Below, piece by piece: positions 34,596 through 42,252 of a stretch of DNA of 44,660 nt (positions are counted from its first letter, which is position 1; each line of letters begins with the position of its first letter). Both the position numbers and the translations under genes were made by a program. The DNA is taken from NCBI GenBank assembly GCA_017526785.1, contig JAFXQV010000032.1, positions 1-44,660 of the forward strand. The letters run 5' to 3'. This DNA comes from Oscillibacter sp. (lineage in GTDB: Bacteria > Bacillota > Clostridia > Oscillospirales > Oscillospiraceae). A model generated the notes under the pieces. That model was not told the DNA's origin. It did not search any database and worked only from the letters and a program-made list of their open reading frames with translations.

Positions 34596-34993
34596 ACGAA
34601 AAGATTTACGCTCTGCTGGACACGGCGAAAAAGACGGCGTCGGAAATGCGCCACGCGGCCTCGAGCGTGGGCTATCTGGCGCGCAAGGAGGCCGGAAAAG
34701 CCGCCTCCAACGCACAACTGAACTTGCAGATTCTCACGAAACAGCGCGAGATTCAGGCGGCCTATCAGGAACTCGGCAAACTGATGTACGACAAGCACAG
34801 CGGCAACGCGCCGGAATCCGACAACCTCATGGAGAAGCTGGAAGCCCTCGACGCGCTTCACTTGGAAGTCGCGGAACTGGAAAAGCAGTCGGGGCGGGTG
34901 TTCGTGGTGAAGACGTGTCCGACATGCGGCGCGGAGCGCAAGGACGGGGACGCCTACTGCCGCACCTGCGGCGAGAAGTTCAAAGCGGAATAA
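34592..34993 (+). CDS. Zinc-ribbon protein with helical N-terminal region
   Basis: 133 residues. The first 100 are helical and heptad-like (EKIYALLDTAKKTASEMRHA, NAQLNLQILTKQREIQAAYQ, LEALDALHLEVAELEKQSGR), probably a coiled coil; the C-terminus is a zinc ribbon with CPTCGAERKDGDAYCRTCG. No membrane segment. ATG 34592 overlaps the hemZ stop and follows GGGGG. This type is widespread and uncharacterised in clostridia. The gap to yabM contains no further gene. Confidence 0.85.
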   Translation: MNEKIYALLDTAKKTASEMRHAASSVGYLARKEAGKAASNAQLNLQILTKQREIQAAYQELGKLMYDKHSGNAPESDNLMEKLEALDALHLEVAELEKQSGRVFVVKTCPTCGAERKDGDAYCRTCGEKFKAE

Positions 34994-35064
34994 AGCCCCG
35001 GGCGCTTCCATAAGCTAACGACAAAGAACCGTCCCGCGGACGGCACGGAAAGGGACTCGGCGAC

Positions 35065-36675
35065 ATGGCAGAACCGAAAAAACAGTCATTTTTAGGCGGC
35101 GCGGCGGTGCTGGCGGGCGCGGCGCTGGTGGTCAAGCTGATTGGCGCGGCCTACAAAATCCCGCTTAACAACATCCTCGGCGCGGTCGGCAAAACCTACT
35201 TCAATACCGCCTACTACATTTACAACGTACTCTTGACGATTTCCACGGCGGGACTGCCGCTGGCGATTTCGCGCTTGACCAGTCAGGCCTACGCGCAGGG
35301 ACGCGAGAACCAGAAGCGCAAACTCTTTCGGGTGGCCTTGCGGATGTTCTTTGTGTTAGGCCTCGCGGGGTCGCTGTTCATGTTCACGCGCGCGGGGTGG
35401 CTCGCGGCGCGGCTCAACAACCCCATGGCGCGCCTCCCGGTCAAGGCACTGGCTCCGGCCGTGTTCTGCGTGTGTCTGCTGGCCTGTATGCGCGGCTACA
35501 CGCAGGGACAGGGCAACATGACCCCGACGGCCGCTTCCCAAATCTTGGAGGCCATGTGCAAGGTCTTTATCGGCCTGCCGTGCGCGTGGTACGTGATTCA
35601 CCTTGGGTTCGGGCTGGACGCGGGCGCGGCCGGCGCGATTCTGGGCGTGACCGTCGGCACGGTGCTTTCGATGTGCTTCCTGATTTTCTACCTCTCCCGC
35701 CACAGAAGCCGGGGACTGTCGTCCGACATCCCAGACAGCGGCGGCGCAATCCTGAAAAGTATCCTCGTCATCGGCGTTCCCATTACCCTCAGCAACTCCG
35801 CCATGAGCATTATTAACATTGTCGACACAACGGTGGTCATGGGACGCTTACAGGCCGGGCTGCACTTCACGGAGGAACAGGCCGCCGCGCTGAACGGTCA
35901 ATACGGGTTCGCCATGGACATGATAAACATGGTCGTGGCGTTCGCGTACCCCGTGACGATGAGCCTGCTGCCCACGGCGTCGGCGGCGCTGGCGCGGCAC
36001 GACACCGCAGAAGTCGACCGCATTGTGTCGACGGCGTTCCGTGTCATTGTGGTGCTGGCGCTTCCGGCGGGAATCGGGCTTTCGGCGCTGTCCACTCCCA
36101 TTATGCGCGTGATTCTCCCCGCACAACAGAGCGCCGCGTTAGCGGCGGGGCCGCATTTGCGGATACTCGGTATCGCCTGCGTGTTAATTTTCCTAATGAT
36201 TCTGACAAACGCGATTTTGCAGACCTACGGCCGGGAACTGATTCCCATTTTCACGGTCGTGGCGGGCGGCGTCACGAAAGTGACCATGAACTATTTCCTT
36301 GTCGGCACGCCCGAAATTAACATCAAGGGCGCGCCCATTTCCACGCTCTGCTGTTACACCGTGATTGTCGTCTTGAACCTCATTTTTGTGTGGGTGTACT
36401 CCCCGGAGAAGCCGCGCTATGCGGCGCTGTTCCTGAAGCCGCTGGCGGCGTCGGCACTGATGGGCGGCGCGGTCTGGGCGGTGTACGGGTTCGCGTCGCG
36501 GCTGTTCGGCGGCGGCGTGACGTTCGGGCAAAACGCGCTCTGCACGTTCCTTGCAATCGGCGTCGGCGGGGTCGTGTACGGCGTACTGGTTATCGCGCTG
36601 GGCGTTCTCCGCGCCGACGACTTGCGCGCCGTCCCGCACGGAAAGACACTCATTCGCATTTTGCGCCTGCGCTGA
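35065..36675 (+). CDS. yabM: SpoVB/YabM family lipid flippase-like membrane protein
   Basis: 536-residue MOP-superfamily (polysaccharide biosynthesis/MATE-like) transporter with about 14 hydrophobic helices. MAEPKKQSFLGGAAVLAGAA leads into VVKLIGAAYKIPLNNILG, typical of SpoVB/YabM proteins, with STAGLPLAISRLTSQAYAQG and AFAYPVTMSLLPTASAALAR further on. Relatives export lipid-linked wall precursors or act in spore cortex assembly. Its position before mazG, a nucleoid-type protein gene, yabO, yabP, yabQ, divIC and yabR reproduces the B. subtilis order, hence the symbol. GGAAAGGGA precedes ATG 35065. Confidence 0.9.
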   Translation: MAEPKKQSFLGGAAVLAGAALVVKLIGAAYKIPLNNILGAVGKTYFNTAYYIYNVLLTISTAGLPLAISRLTSQAYAQGRENQKRKLFRVALRMFFVLGLAGSLFMFTRAGWLAARLNNPMARLPVKALAPAVFCVCLLACMRGYTQGQGNMTPTAASQILEAMCKVFIGLPCAWYVIHLGFGLDAGAAGAILGVTVGTVLSMCFLIFYLSRHRSRGLSSDIPDSGGAILKSILVIGVPITLSNSAMSIINIVDTTVVMGRLQAGLHFTEEQAAALNGQYGFAMDMINMVVAFAYPVTMSLLPTASAALARHDTAEVDRIVSTAFRVIVVLALPAGIGLSALSTPIMRVILPAQQSAALAAGPHLRILGIACVLIFLMILTNAILQTYGRELIPIFTVVAGGVTKVTMNYFLVGTPEINIKGAPISTLCCYTVIVVLNLIFVWVYSPEKPRYAALFLKPLAASALMGGAVWAVYGFASRLFGGGVTFGQNALCTFLAIGVGGVVYGVLVIALGVLRADDLRAVPHGKTLIRILRLR

Positions 36676-36744
36676 CATGTGTCACCCTCCCCGGCGGCGG
36701 GGAGGGCGCGCCGGACAGAAAAAACTTGCAAAAGGGGACAAATT

Positions 36745-37548
36745 ATGATACATTTTCCCGATAAGGAGCGCTACAGTTGGGACGACCTCTTGGAGATTGT
36801 CCGTGACCTGCGTTCGCCGGAGGGCTGTCCGTGGGACAGGGCGCAGACCCACGCTTCCATACGGCGGAACTTTCTGGAGGAAACCTGCGAGGCCTTGGAC
36901 GCCATTGACCATGACGACCCCGCCAACATGCGCGAGGAACTGGGAGACGTACTGTTACAGGTAGCCCTTCACGCCCAAATGGAACAAGAGCGCGGACGTT
37001 TCGACATGTCGGATGTCGTGGACGCCGTGTCGCGGAAATTGCTCTACCGCCACCCGCACGTATTCGGGGGCATGGAGGCCGCCGCGGACAGCGAACAGGC
37101 GCTCAGCAACTGGGAGGAGCGCAAGCGCAAAGAAAAGGGCTTCGAGCGGGTGTCGGACGCCATAGAGGCGGTGCCGCACACACTCCCGGCGCTGTGGCGG
37201 GCGGAGAAAGTCCAGAAGAAGGCGGCGAAAGCCGGGTTTGACTGGGCGGAGGCGTCCCACGCACTGGAAAAGGTACAGGAGGAAGTCGGGGAACTGCGGG
37301 AGGCGTTGGAACTCGGCGGGGCGGAGGGCGTCCGCGAGGAGGCCGGAGACGTACTGTTTGCGGCCGTGAGCGTACTGCGGATGTGCGGCCTTGACCCGGA
37401 GGACGCGCTACACCGTACCTGCGACAAATTCGAGCGCCGTTTCCGGGGCGTCGAGGAGACAGCGGACAAGCCCCTTTCGGAGTACACGGAGGCGGAGCTT
37501 GTCGCGCTTTGGAAGCGGGCAAAACAAGCGGAACATCAAAAAGCATAA
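36745..37548 (+). CDS. mazG: Nucleoside triphosphate pyrophosphohydrolase MazG
   Basis: Hydrolyses (deoxy)nucleoside triphosphates to monophosphate and pyrophosphate, cleaning the nucleotide pool. 267 residues with two MazG modules. First: LRSPEGCPWDRAQTHASI, LEETCEALDAIDHDD, MREELGDVLLQVALHA (EExxE and ExxD metal ligands). Second: VQEEVGELREALELGG and REEAGDVLFAAVSVLR. It lacks the N-terminal methyltransferase domain present in B. subtilis YabN. AAAAGGGG precedes ATG 36745; a stem without T tail (36685-36706) separates it from yabM. Confidence 0.96.
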   Translation: MIHFPDKERYSWDDLLEIVRDLRSPEGCPWDRAQTHASIRRNFLEETCEALDAIDHDDPANMREELGDVLLQVALHAQMEQERGRFDMSDVVDAVSRKLLYRHPHVFGGMEAAADSEQALSNWEERKRKEKGFERVSDAIEAVPHTLPALWRAEKVQKKAAKAGFDWAEASHALEKVQEEVGELREALELGGAEGVREEAGDVLFAAVSVLRMCGLDPEDALHRTCDKFERRFRGVEETADKPLSEYTEAELVALWKRAKQAEHQKA

Positions 37549-37562
37549 CGGAGGATGTCGCA

Positions 37563-37844
37563 ATGAATAAAACTGAACTGGTCAACGCCGTGGCGGACGC
37601 CGCCGACCTCTCCAAAAAGGACGCCGACGCCGCGATTACCGCCCTTGTGGACGTGATTACGCAGGCACTGCGCGAGGGCGAACGGGTGCAATTAGTGGGC
37701 TTCGGCACGTTTGAAGTCCGCAAGCGTGAGGCGCGTATCGCCCACAACCCGCACACCCACGAGCCGATGGAAATTGACGCGACGGTGGTTCCGGTCTTCA
37801 AGCCCGGCAAGATTCTCAAAGACACCGTCGCCCACAGAGGCTGA
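37563..37844 (+). CDS. hup: HU family DNA-binding protein
   Basis: 93-residue histone-like protein that bends and compacts DNA as a dimer. MNKTELVNAVADAADLSKKD forms the helical half; VQLVGFGTFEVRKREARIAH and VPVFKPGKILKDTV are the beta-arm signature regions. In the arm the typical NPxTGE is NPHTHEPMEI, a mild variation. GGAGG precedes ATG 37563. HU next to mazG and yabO is typical for clostridia. Confidence 0.96.
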   Translation: MNKTELVNAVADAADLSKKDADAAITALVDVITQALREGERVQLVGFGTFEVRKREARIAHNPHTHEPMEIDATVVPVFKPGKILKDTVAHRG

Positions 37845-37848
37845 CCGT

Positions 37849-38088
37849 ATGCGGCTGGACAAGTATTTGAAAGTGTCGCGTCTGGTGAAGCGGCGCACAG
37901 TGGCCAACGAGGCCTGCGACCACGGGCTTGTGGAAGTCAACGGGCGTCCGGCGCGGGCGTCGTACGAGGTCAAGCCCGGAGACCGTATCACGCTTCGCGT
38001 CGGGGCGCGTACGCTGACCGTGGAGGTGCTGACGGTACAGGAATCCGTACGGCGCGAGGACGCCGCCGGGATGTACCGGGAAGTCTGA
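37849..38088 (+). CDS. rqcP: S4-domain RNA-binding protein RqcP (YabO)
   Basis: 79-residue Hsp15/RqcP-type S4 protein; in B. subtilis it works with RqcH in adding Ala tails to stalled nascent chains. MRLDKYLKVSRLVKRRTVAN, EACDHGLVEVNGRPARASYE, VKPGDRITLRVG are the classic S4 signature. It starts 4 bases after the hup stop; the ribosome site lies within the end of hup (AGAGG). Following it is a 243-base non-coding gap with repeats. Confidence 0.94.
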   Translation: MRLDKYLKVSRLVKRRTVANEACDHGLVEVNGRPARASYEVKPGDRITLRVGARTLTVEVLTVQESVRREDAAGMYREV

Positions 38089-38106
38089 AAGCCGCCCGCC
38101 CGGCGT

Positions 38107-38268
38107 AACGGAGGCGGGGCAAGCGTCACCACAAGGCAATGGAAGCGGGCAAGCGTCGCCGCAAGGCAACGGAGGCGGGGCGCGTGTCGGCGCAAGCGGT
38201 AAGTAATCCTTAGTCACTAAGGCATGGGAACCTTATCCCGGCGCGTGTCGGCGCAAAGCAACGGAGCC
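38107..38268 (+). repeat. Degenerate tandem GC-rich repeats in the rqcP-yabP gap
   Basis: The gap 38089-38331 holds imperfect units of about 30 bases: 38107-38137, 38138-38167 and 38168-38199, each of the form AAYGGAR-GCGGG-CAAGCGTC-CC-CAAGGC, and a fourth, inverted in order, at 38241-38268. Between them is a perfect palindrome CCTTAG-TCA-CTAAGG (38208-38222). No gene seems to lie here. Confidence 0.65.
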
Positions 38269-38331
38269 GGAAACCCGCTTCTAATCCGCCGCCGCCCGGC
38301 ATAAGCTGACAGCAAAAGGGGGCGGCGCGGC

Positions 38332-38604
38332 ATGAGTGAAGTAACAGGCGGGGCGCACCGGGTCGAAATTCTGGGGCGGGAAAAGCTGACCGTCTCCGGC
38401 GTCGAGGACGTGGAGCGCTTCGACGAGGGCGGCATTGTGATGTCCACGGCGGCCGGGACGCTCATCATCACCGGGGCGGAACTGCACATTGGGAAGCTCT
38501 CTCTCGACGGCGGGGAACTCCATGTGGACGGCAAAATTGATTCCGTGTCCTACGAGGACGCCCCGCCAGAGCGCGGCGGCTTTCTGGGGCGGCTGTTCGG
38601 GTAG
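38332..38604 (+). CDS. yabP: Spore protein YabP
   Basis: 90-residue YabP/YqfC family protein, required with YabQ for spore cortex formation in B. subtilis. HRVEILGREKLTVSGVEDVE, FDEGGIVMSTAAGTLIITGA, ELHIGKLSLDGGELHVDGKI cover nearly the whole family profile. AAGGGGG precedes ATG 38332 by about 10 bases. A weak sigma-E-like -10 (CATAAGCT, 38300-38307) with TCTAATC at 38280-38286 may drive it, consistent with mother-cell expression, but the match is poor. Confidence 0.94.
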   Translation: MSEVTGGAHRVEILGREKLTVSGVEDVERFDEGGIVMSTAAGTLIITGAELHIGKLSLDGGELHVDGKIDSVSYEDAPPERGGFLGRLFG

Positions 38605-38607
38605 CGT

Positions 38608-39288
38608 ATGGAACTGCTCATTAGCCGCCAGTTGGTACAGTTCCTGCAGTCCGTCCTTTTGGGGCTTTCCGCCGGGGCGCTCTACGACATACTCCGCCCG
38701 TTCCGCGCCCTGCTCCCGCGTCTGACAGGCCTGCTCGATTTCCTCTACGGCCTGACACTGACGCTCACGGTCATTGCCTTTCTGCTCCGCCCCGCCGACG
38801 GCGAACTGCGCGGCTACATGCTCTTGGGCGCGGCGGGCGGCCTGATTCTGTTTTTCGGGATTTTGTCGCGCCCACTGCGCCCGGTTTGGGGCTTCTGGGC
38901 GGGGACTCTCGCCGCGATGGTGAAAATTTTCCTCTACCCGCTGGCGCGGCTGAAAGATTTTTTAAAAAAATCCGCCCGCGGCGGAAAAAACCTCTTTCAT
39001 TTTGCGGAGAAATGTTATACAATACACAGAGGCTTCCGGCGTCCCCGCGCCGCGAGGCCGATTCGCAAGACAGGAGGTGTCGCGCATGGCTCGGAGAAGA
39101 GGCAGGGCGCAACGAAAGCCGCGTCATGTAAACATCGTGGTCATCGTGCTGGTCGTGGTCATTCTGGCCGCGATGGGCTGGCGGCTCAACGGACTGCGCG
39201 CGCAGTTGGAGACCGCGCGCTTCGAGCGCGACCGCTATCAGGACCAAGTGGACGTGATGGAGGAAAAAAACGCGTCCATATCCGCTGA
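38608..39288 (+). CDS. yabQ: Spore cortex protein YabQ with abnormally long 3' reading frame
   Basis: Mother-cell membrane protein needed for spore cortex synthesis. MELLISRQLVQFLQSVLLGL, SAGALYDILRPFRALLPRLT, FLYGLTLTLTVIAFLLRPAD and several further hydrophobic helices identify YabQ. ATG 38608 is 3 bases after the yabP stop. The open frame gives 226 residues, but the last 65 or so (HGSEKRQGATKAASCKHRGH onward) simply read divIC in another frame, giving a 203-base overlap. Related proteins would end near residue 150. Either the original stop was lost, or the frame was shifted near the T6A7 run at 38960-38972. Confidence 0.85.
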   Translation: MELLISRQLVQFLQSVLLGLSAGALYDILRPFRALLPRLTGLLDFLYGLTLTLTVIAFLLRPADGELRGYMLLGAAGGLILFFGILSRPLRPVWGFWAGTLAAMVKIFLYPLARLKDFLKKSARGGKNLFHFAEKCYTIHRGFRRPRAARPIRKTGGVAHGSEKRQGATKAASCKHRGHRAGRGHSGRDGLAAQRTARAVGDRALRARPLSGPSGRDGGKKRVHIR

Positions 39289-39400
39289 CATTGAGGAAGG
39301 CGTCACGGAGGAGAAAATCGAGGAAATCGCCCGCGATGAACTCGGCATGGTGCTTCCGGGCGAGTACGTTTTCTACAACACGGGCAACACAAGCGGCTGA
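39086..39400 (+). CDS. divIC: Septum formation initiator DivIC/FtsB
   Basis: Single-pass divisome protein that forms a complex with FtsL and DivIB. 104 residues: basic N-terminus MARRRGRAQRKPRHV, transmembrane helix NIVVIVLVVVILAAMGW, coiled coil LNGLRAQLETARFERDRYQD, and the C-terminal EEIARDELGMVLPGEYVFYN typical of the family. CAGGAGGTG gives a strong start at ATG 39086, inside the extended yabQ frame. A weak promoter-like TTTCAT/TACAAT pair (38997-39026) lies upstream. Confidence 0.95.
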   Translation: MARRRGRAQRKPRHVNIVVIVLVVVILAAMGWRLNGLRAQLETARFERDRYQDQVDVMEEKNASISADIEEGVTEEKIEEIARDELGMVLPGEYVFYNTGNTSG

Positions 39401-39439
39401 CCGCCGCCAGTGCAATTACAGGGAAGGAGAACATAACGG

Positions 39440-39895
39440 ATGGAGCCGCAGGCAGAGACGATTCAGGTCGGAGCCGTTCTGGAGGGCAAAGTAACGTCTA
39501 TCATGAAGTTTGGCGCGTTCGTGGAGCTGGACAATCACCGGTCGGGACTGGTACACATTTCCGAGATTGCCAACACCTTTGTCAACGACGTGCACGACTT
39601 TCTACAGGAGGGGCAGGCCGTCAAAGTGGTGGTACTGTCCACGGAAAACGGGAAAATCAACCTCTCCATTAAGAAAGCCCTGCCGCGCAACGACAGGCCG
39701 CGCCCGCCGCAGGGGGGCGACCGTCCGCGCCCGGCACAGCCGCGCTACGTCCGCGCACAGGGCGAGACACTGCCGCCCTCCGGAGACCAAGCCTTTGAGG
39801 ACAAATTGAAGCGCTTCCTCTCCTCATCGGAGGGGAAAATGGCTGACCTGAATCGAAGCGTCGACGGCAAGCGCGGCGGACGCAGAAGAAGATAA
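39440..39895 (+). CDS. yabR: S1 RNA-binding domain protein (YabR-like)
   Basis: 151 residues: N-terminal S1 domain at 8-75 (VGAVLEGKVTSIMKFGAFVE, HRSGLVHISEIANTFVNDVH, VLSTENGKINLSIKKA) and a Pro/Arg/Gln-rich disordered tail ending GKRGGRRRR. Binds RNA and may associate with ribosomes; exact role unknown. GGAAGGAG precedes ATG 39440. Position after divIC matches B. subtilis yabR. Confidence 0.93.
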   Translation: MEPQAETIQVGAVLEGKVTSIMKFGAFVELDNHRSGLVHISEIANTFVNDVHDFLQEGQAVKVVVLSTENGKINLSIKKALPRNDRPRPPQGGDRPRPAQPRYVRAQGETLPPSGDQAFEDKLKRFLSSSEGKMADLNRSVDGKRGGRRRR

Positions 39896-39927
39896 CACTA
39901 CTACGAATCCGGGGGAATTTCATCCTG

Positions 39928-41094
39928 ATGTATCTGATAAAGACATTCAACAAAATCGCGCCGGAAGGCCTCGCGCGCTTTCCGGAGGAACGCTACCGCT
40001 ACGGGGAAAACTACACCGGGGAGGACGCCATTTTGGTGCGTTCGGCGAACCTGCTCGAGTACCCGTTTCCGAAAAATCTGGTTGCCATTTCCCGCGCCGG
40101 GGCGGGCGTGAACAATATCCCCGTCGACCGCTGTTCACAGTCGGGCGTGGCGGTGTTCTCGACGCCCGGCGCGAACGCGAACGCCGTCAAGGAGCTTGTC
40201 CTTTGCGCCATGCTCATGGGTTCGCGGGACGTGACTGGCGCTATCCGCTGGGTACGCCGTCAGGCGGCGGCGGGCGTCGAAGTCAGTTCCGTCGTCGAGC
40301 GCGGAAAATCGGCGTTCATCGGCCCCGAACTCTACCGGAAAACGCTGGGAATTATCGGGCTTGGCGCTATCGGGTCTCTGGTCGCGAACACGGCCATTTC
40401 TCTGGGCATGGAAGTCTACGGCTATGACCCCTACCTGTCCGTCGACGCCGCGCTCCGCCTTGACCACCACATCCACGTCGTCACAGACTTGAAAGACCTC
40501 TACCGCCGCGCCGACTACATCACCGTCCACGTCCATTTCAACGACGACACCCGCCACATGATTGACGAGGACGCCATAGAGGCCATGAAGCCGGGCGTCC
40601 GGTTCATCAATCTGGCGCGGGGCGAGATTGTCGACGACAAGGCCATGCTCTCGGCACTCGACAACGGCAGGGTGTCCGTGTACGTGACGGACTTCCCGAC
40701 GAATCAGCTTTTGACGTCGCCGCACGTTATCGCAATGCCGCATTTGGGCGCGTCCACGCCGGAGAGCGAGAAGAACTGCGCCATTATGGCCGTCGACGAG
40801 CTCAAGGACTATCTCGAAAACGGCAACGTCCGCAACTCCGTGAACATGCCCGCCGTCGTCATGGAGCGGAGCGGCGCTATGCGGATATGCGTCATCCACC
40901 GGAACATTCCCTCTATGCTGGCGAATATCACGGCGCTGCTCTCGAAAGACGGCGTGAACGTGGAGAACCTCAGCAACAAGTCGCGCGGGGACTACGCCTA
41001 TACCATGGTCGACATGGCGGCGGCCGTCGAGCAGTCCGTCATCGAACACCTGCAGGAACTGCCCAGCGTCATCCGCGTGCGGGTCATCGCGTGA
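39928..41094 (+). CDS. serA: D-3-phosphoglycerate dehydrogenase
   Basis: First step of serine synthesis: oxidises 3-phosphoglycerate with NAD+. 388 residues. Substrate domain with MYLIKTFNKIAPEGLARF and ISRAGAGVNNIPVDRC; nucleotide domain with TLGIIGLGAIGSLVANTAISL; catalytic region INLARGEIVDD (Arg) and AMPHLGASTPESEKN (Glu/His area); a C-terminal ACT domain (MRICVIHRNIPSMLANITAL, GVNVENLSNKSRGDYAYTMV) that may bind serine. This is the short ACT-only type. GGGGGAA lies about 13 bases before ATG 39928. The stop abuts the tRNA promoter. Confidence 0.96.
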   Translation: MYLIKTFNKIAPEGLARFPEERYRYGENYTGEDAILVRSANLLEYPFPKNLVAISRAGAGVNNIPVDRCSQSGVAVFSTPGANANAVKELVLCAMLMGSRDVTGAIRWVRRQAAAGVEVSSVVERGKSAFIGPELYRKTLGIIGLGAIGSLVANTAISLGMEVYGYDPYLSVDAALRLDHHIHVVTDLKDLYRRADYITVHVHFNDDTRHMIDEDAIEAMKPGVRFINLARGEIVDDKAMLSALDNGRVSVYVTDFPTNQLLTSPHVIAMPHLGASTPESEKNCAIMAVDELKDYLENGNVRNSVNMPAVVMERSGAMRICVIHRNIPSMLANITALLSKDGVNVENLSNKSRGDYAYTMVDMAAAVEQSVIEHLQELPSVIRVRVIA

Positions 41095-41123
41095 TTGACA
41101 AACCGGGCGCAAGCCGCTATAAT
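41095..41123 (+). promoter_or_regulatory. Consensus sigma-A promoter of the tRNA-Arg/tRNA-Pro pair
   Basis: TTGACA (41095-41100), 17 bases, TATAAT (41118-41123): a perfect consensus promoter that starts immediately after the serA stop. Confidence 0.93.
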
Positions 41124-41144
41124 GGGGACACGCGTCCCCTCCAT

Positions 41145-41221
41145 GCCCTCGTAGCTCAGCCGGATAGAGCGTTCGCCTCCTAAGCGAAAGGCCACGCGTT
41201 CAAATCGCGTCGAGGGTGCCA
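41145..41221 (+). tRNA. tRNA-Arg, anticodon CCT
   Basis: 77 bases. Acceptor GCCCTCG pairs with CGAGGGT (one G-T pair); anticodon stem TTCGC/GCGAA encloses CTCCTAA, giving CCT at 41179-41181; T stem ACGCG/CGCGT with loop TTCAAAT. CCA is encoded (41219-41221). It reads AGG codons. Confidence 0.96.
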
Positions 41222-41227
41222 GCATTG

Positions 41228-41303
41228 CCGGGTGTAGCGCAGTTGGTAGCGCGCCTGCTTTGGGAGCAGGTGGCCGGGCGTTCGAGTCGCCCCACTCGGA
41301 CCA
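41228..41303 (+). tRNA. tRNA-Pro, anticodon TGG
   Basis: 76 bases. Acceptor CCGGGTG/CACTCGG, anticodon stem CCTGC/GCAGG around TTTGGGA, anticodon TGG; T stem GGGCG/CGCCC with loop TTCGAGT; A73 and encoded CCA. It lies 6 bases after tRNA-Arg, so the two are processed from one transcript. Confidence 0.96.
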
Positions 41304-41310
41304 TACAGTT

Positions 41311-41340
41311 TCCCGGCGGAGCATGTCCGCCGGGACTTTT
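41311..41340 (+). terminator. Intrinsic terminator of the tRNA unit
   Basis: TCCCGGCGGA (41311-41320) pairs with TCCGCCGGGA (41326-41335) around GCATG, followed by CTTTT. The next 170 bases up to the promoter at 41514 hold nothing I can identify. Confidence 0.88.
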
Positions 41341-41513
41341 CGCCCAAACATTACAGAAACGTTACAGATTCCGGGCGGGTACGGCTGGAAAGTTTTGCAT
41401 GTTTCTTTGAATTTTGCGTAAAACCTCTGATTTTTGCCAAAAAGCCTGTGAATGCCAGACATTCTGTGAGATATTCGTTCCGGAGGCCGACGGCGGCGCG
41501 CCCGGAAACGGCA

Positions 41514-41542
41514 TTGACATTTTTTTTGCGGCGTGGTATAAT
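41514..41542 (+). promoter_or_regulatory. Consensus sigma-A promoter of the SLH-dockerin-cohesin operon
   Basis: TTGACA (41514-41519), a T-rich 17-base spacer, TATAAT (41537-41542). Leader of about 90 bases before TTG 41638. Confidence 0.92.
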
Positions 41543-41637
41543 TTGTGTCGATTTAGGGACAAAGTTTATCATAGGCAATGCTTTGCCCGTGGGAAAGTTG
41601 TGCATTTGCCCAAATCCGCAAAACAGGGGGTGTGCGT

Positions 41638-42252
41638 TTGAGAAAATTTCTGATAGTGTTCTGCCTGTTTGCGATTCTGACGGGCTGCGGCGCGGAGCCG
41701 GAGCCGGAATCGGCGGACGGCACATTTACCGATATCGCCGGACACCCCATGGAAGACCGGATTTTAGAGGGACTGCAACGCGGTTTCTACGGCGTCCCGC
41801 CTGACGGGCGCTTCCGCCCCGGCGAACCCGCCACGCGCGGCGAATTTCTCACGGCGCTTTGGAACCTCTCCGGGCGTCCCGGCGACGCCAAAACCGCCCT
41901 CGCGTGGGCGGCCGACGCCGGATATCCGGACGCCGCGCCGGACGAACCCATCACGCGTCAGGAGGCCATGTCGATTCTCTACGCCCATAACGGCAGTGTC
42001 AGCGGCGTGGAGGCCATGCTGACCGGAATCTATGACAGCGGCTTCCGCGACAGCGGCCAAATTCCCCCGGAGGGGAAAACTGCCCTCTACTGGGGCTTCT
42101 ACAATGTTCTCATCAGGGAGCCGGAACCGGACATGATTGACCCGTCCGGCACGGTCTCCCGGGGAGATATGGCGGACATCATGATTCGCTACGCGGACAC
42201 GTTCCGGGGCGAATCGCCGGAAAATTCGATTGAGGAGGAATCAGTGCAGTGA
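41638..42252 (+). CDS. SLH-domain lipoprotein
   Basis: 204 residues. Lipoprotein signal RKFLIVFCLFAILTGC with lipobox Cys17, then three surface-layer-homology-like segments: FTDIAGHPMEDRILEGLQRG with DGRFRPGEPATRGEFLTALW; the AWAADAGYPDAAPDEPITRQ unit; and ALYWGFYNVL with DPSGTVSRGDMADIMIRYAD. SLH domains bind wall polysaccharide, so the protein could be tied both to membrane and wall. TTG 41638 is 7 bases after AGGGGG; GTG 41632 is only 1 base away and rejected. It overlaps the dockerin gene by 4 bases. Confidence 0.85.
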   Translation: MRKFLIVFCLFAILTGCGAEPEPESADGTFTDIAGHPMEDRILEGLQRGFYGVPPDGRFRPGEPATRGEFLTALWNLSGRPGDAKTALAWAADAGYPDAAPDEPITRQEAMSILYAHNGSVSGVEAMLTGIYDSGFRDSGQIPPEGKTALYWGFYNVLIREPEPDMIDPSGTVSRGDMADIMIRYADTFRGESPENSIEEESVQ

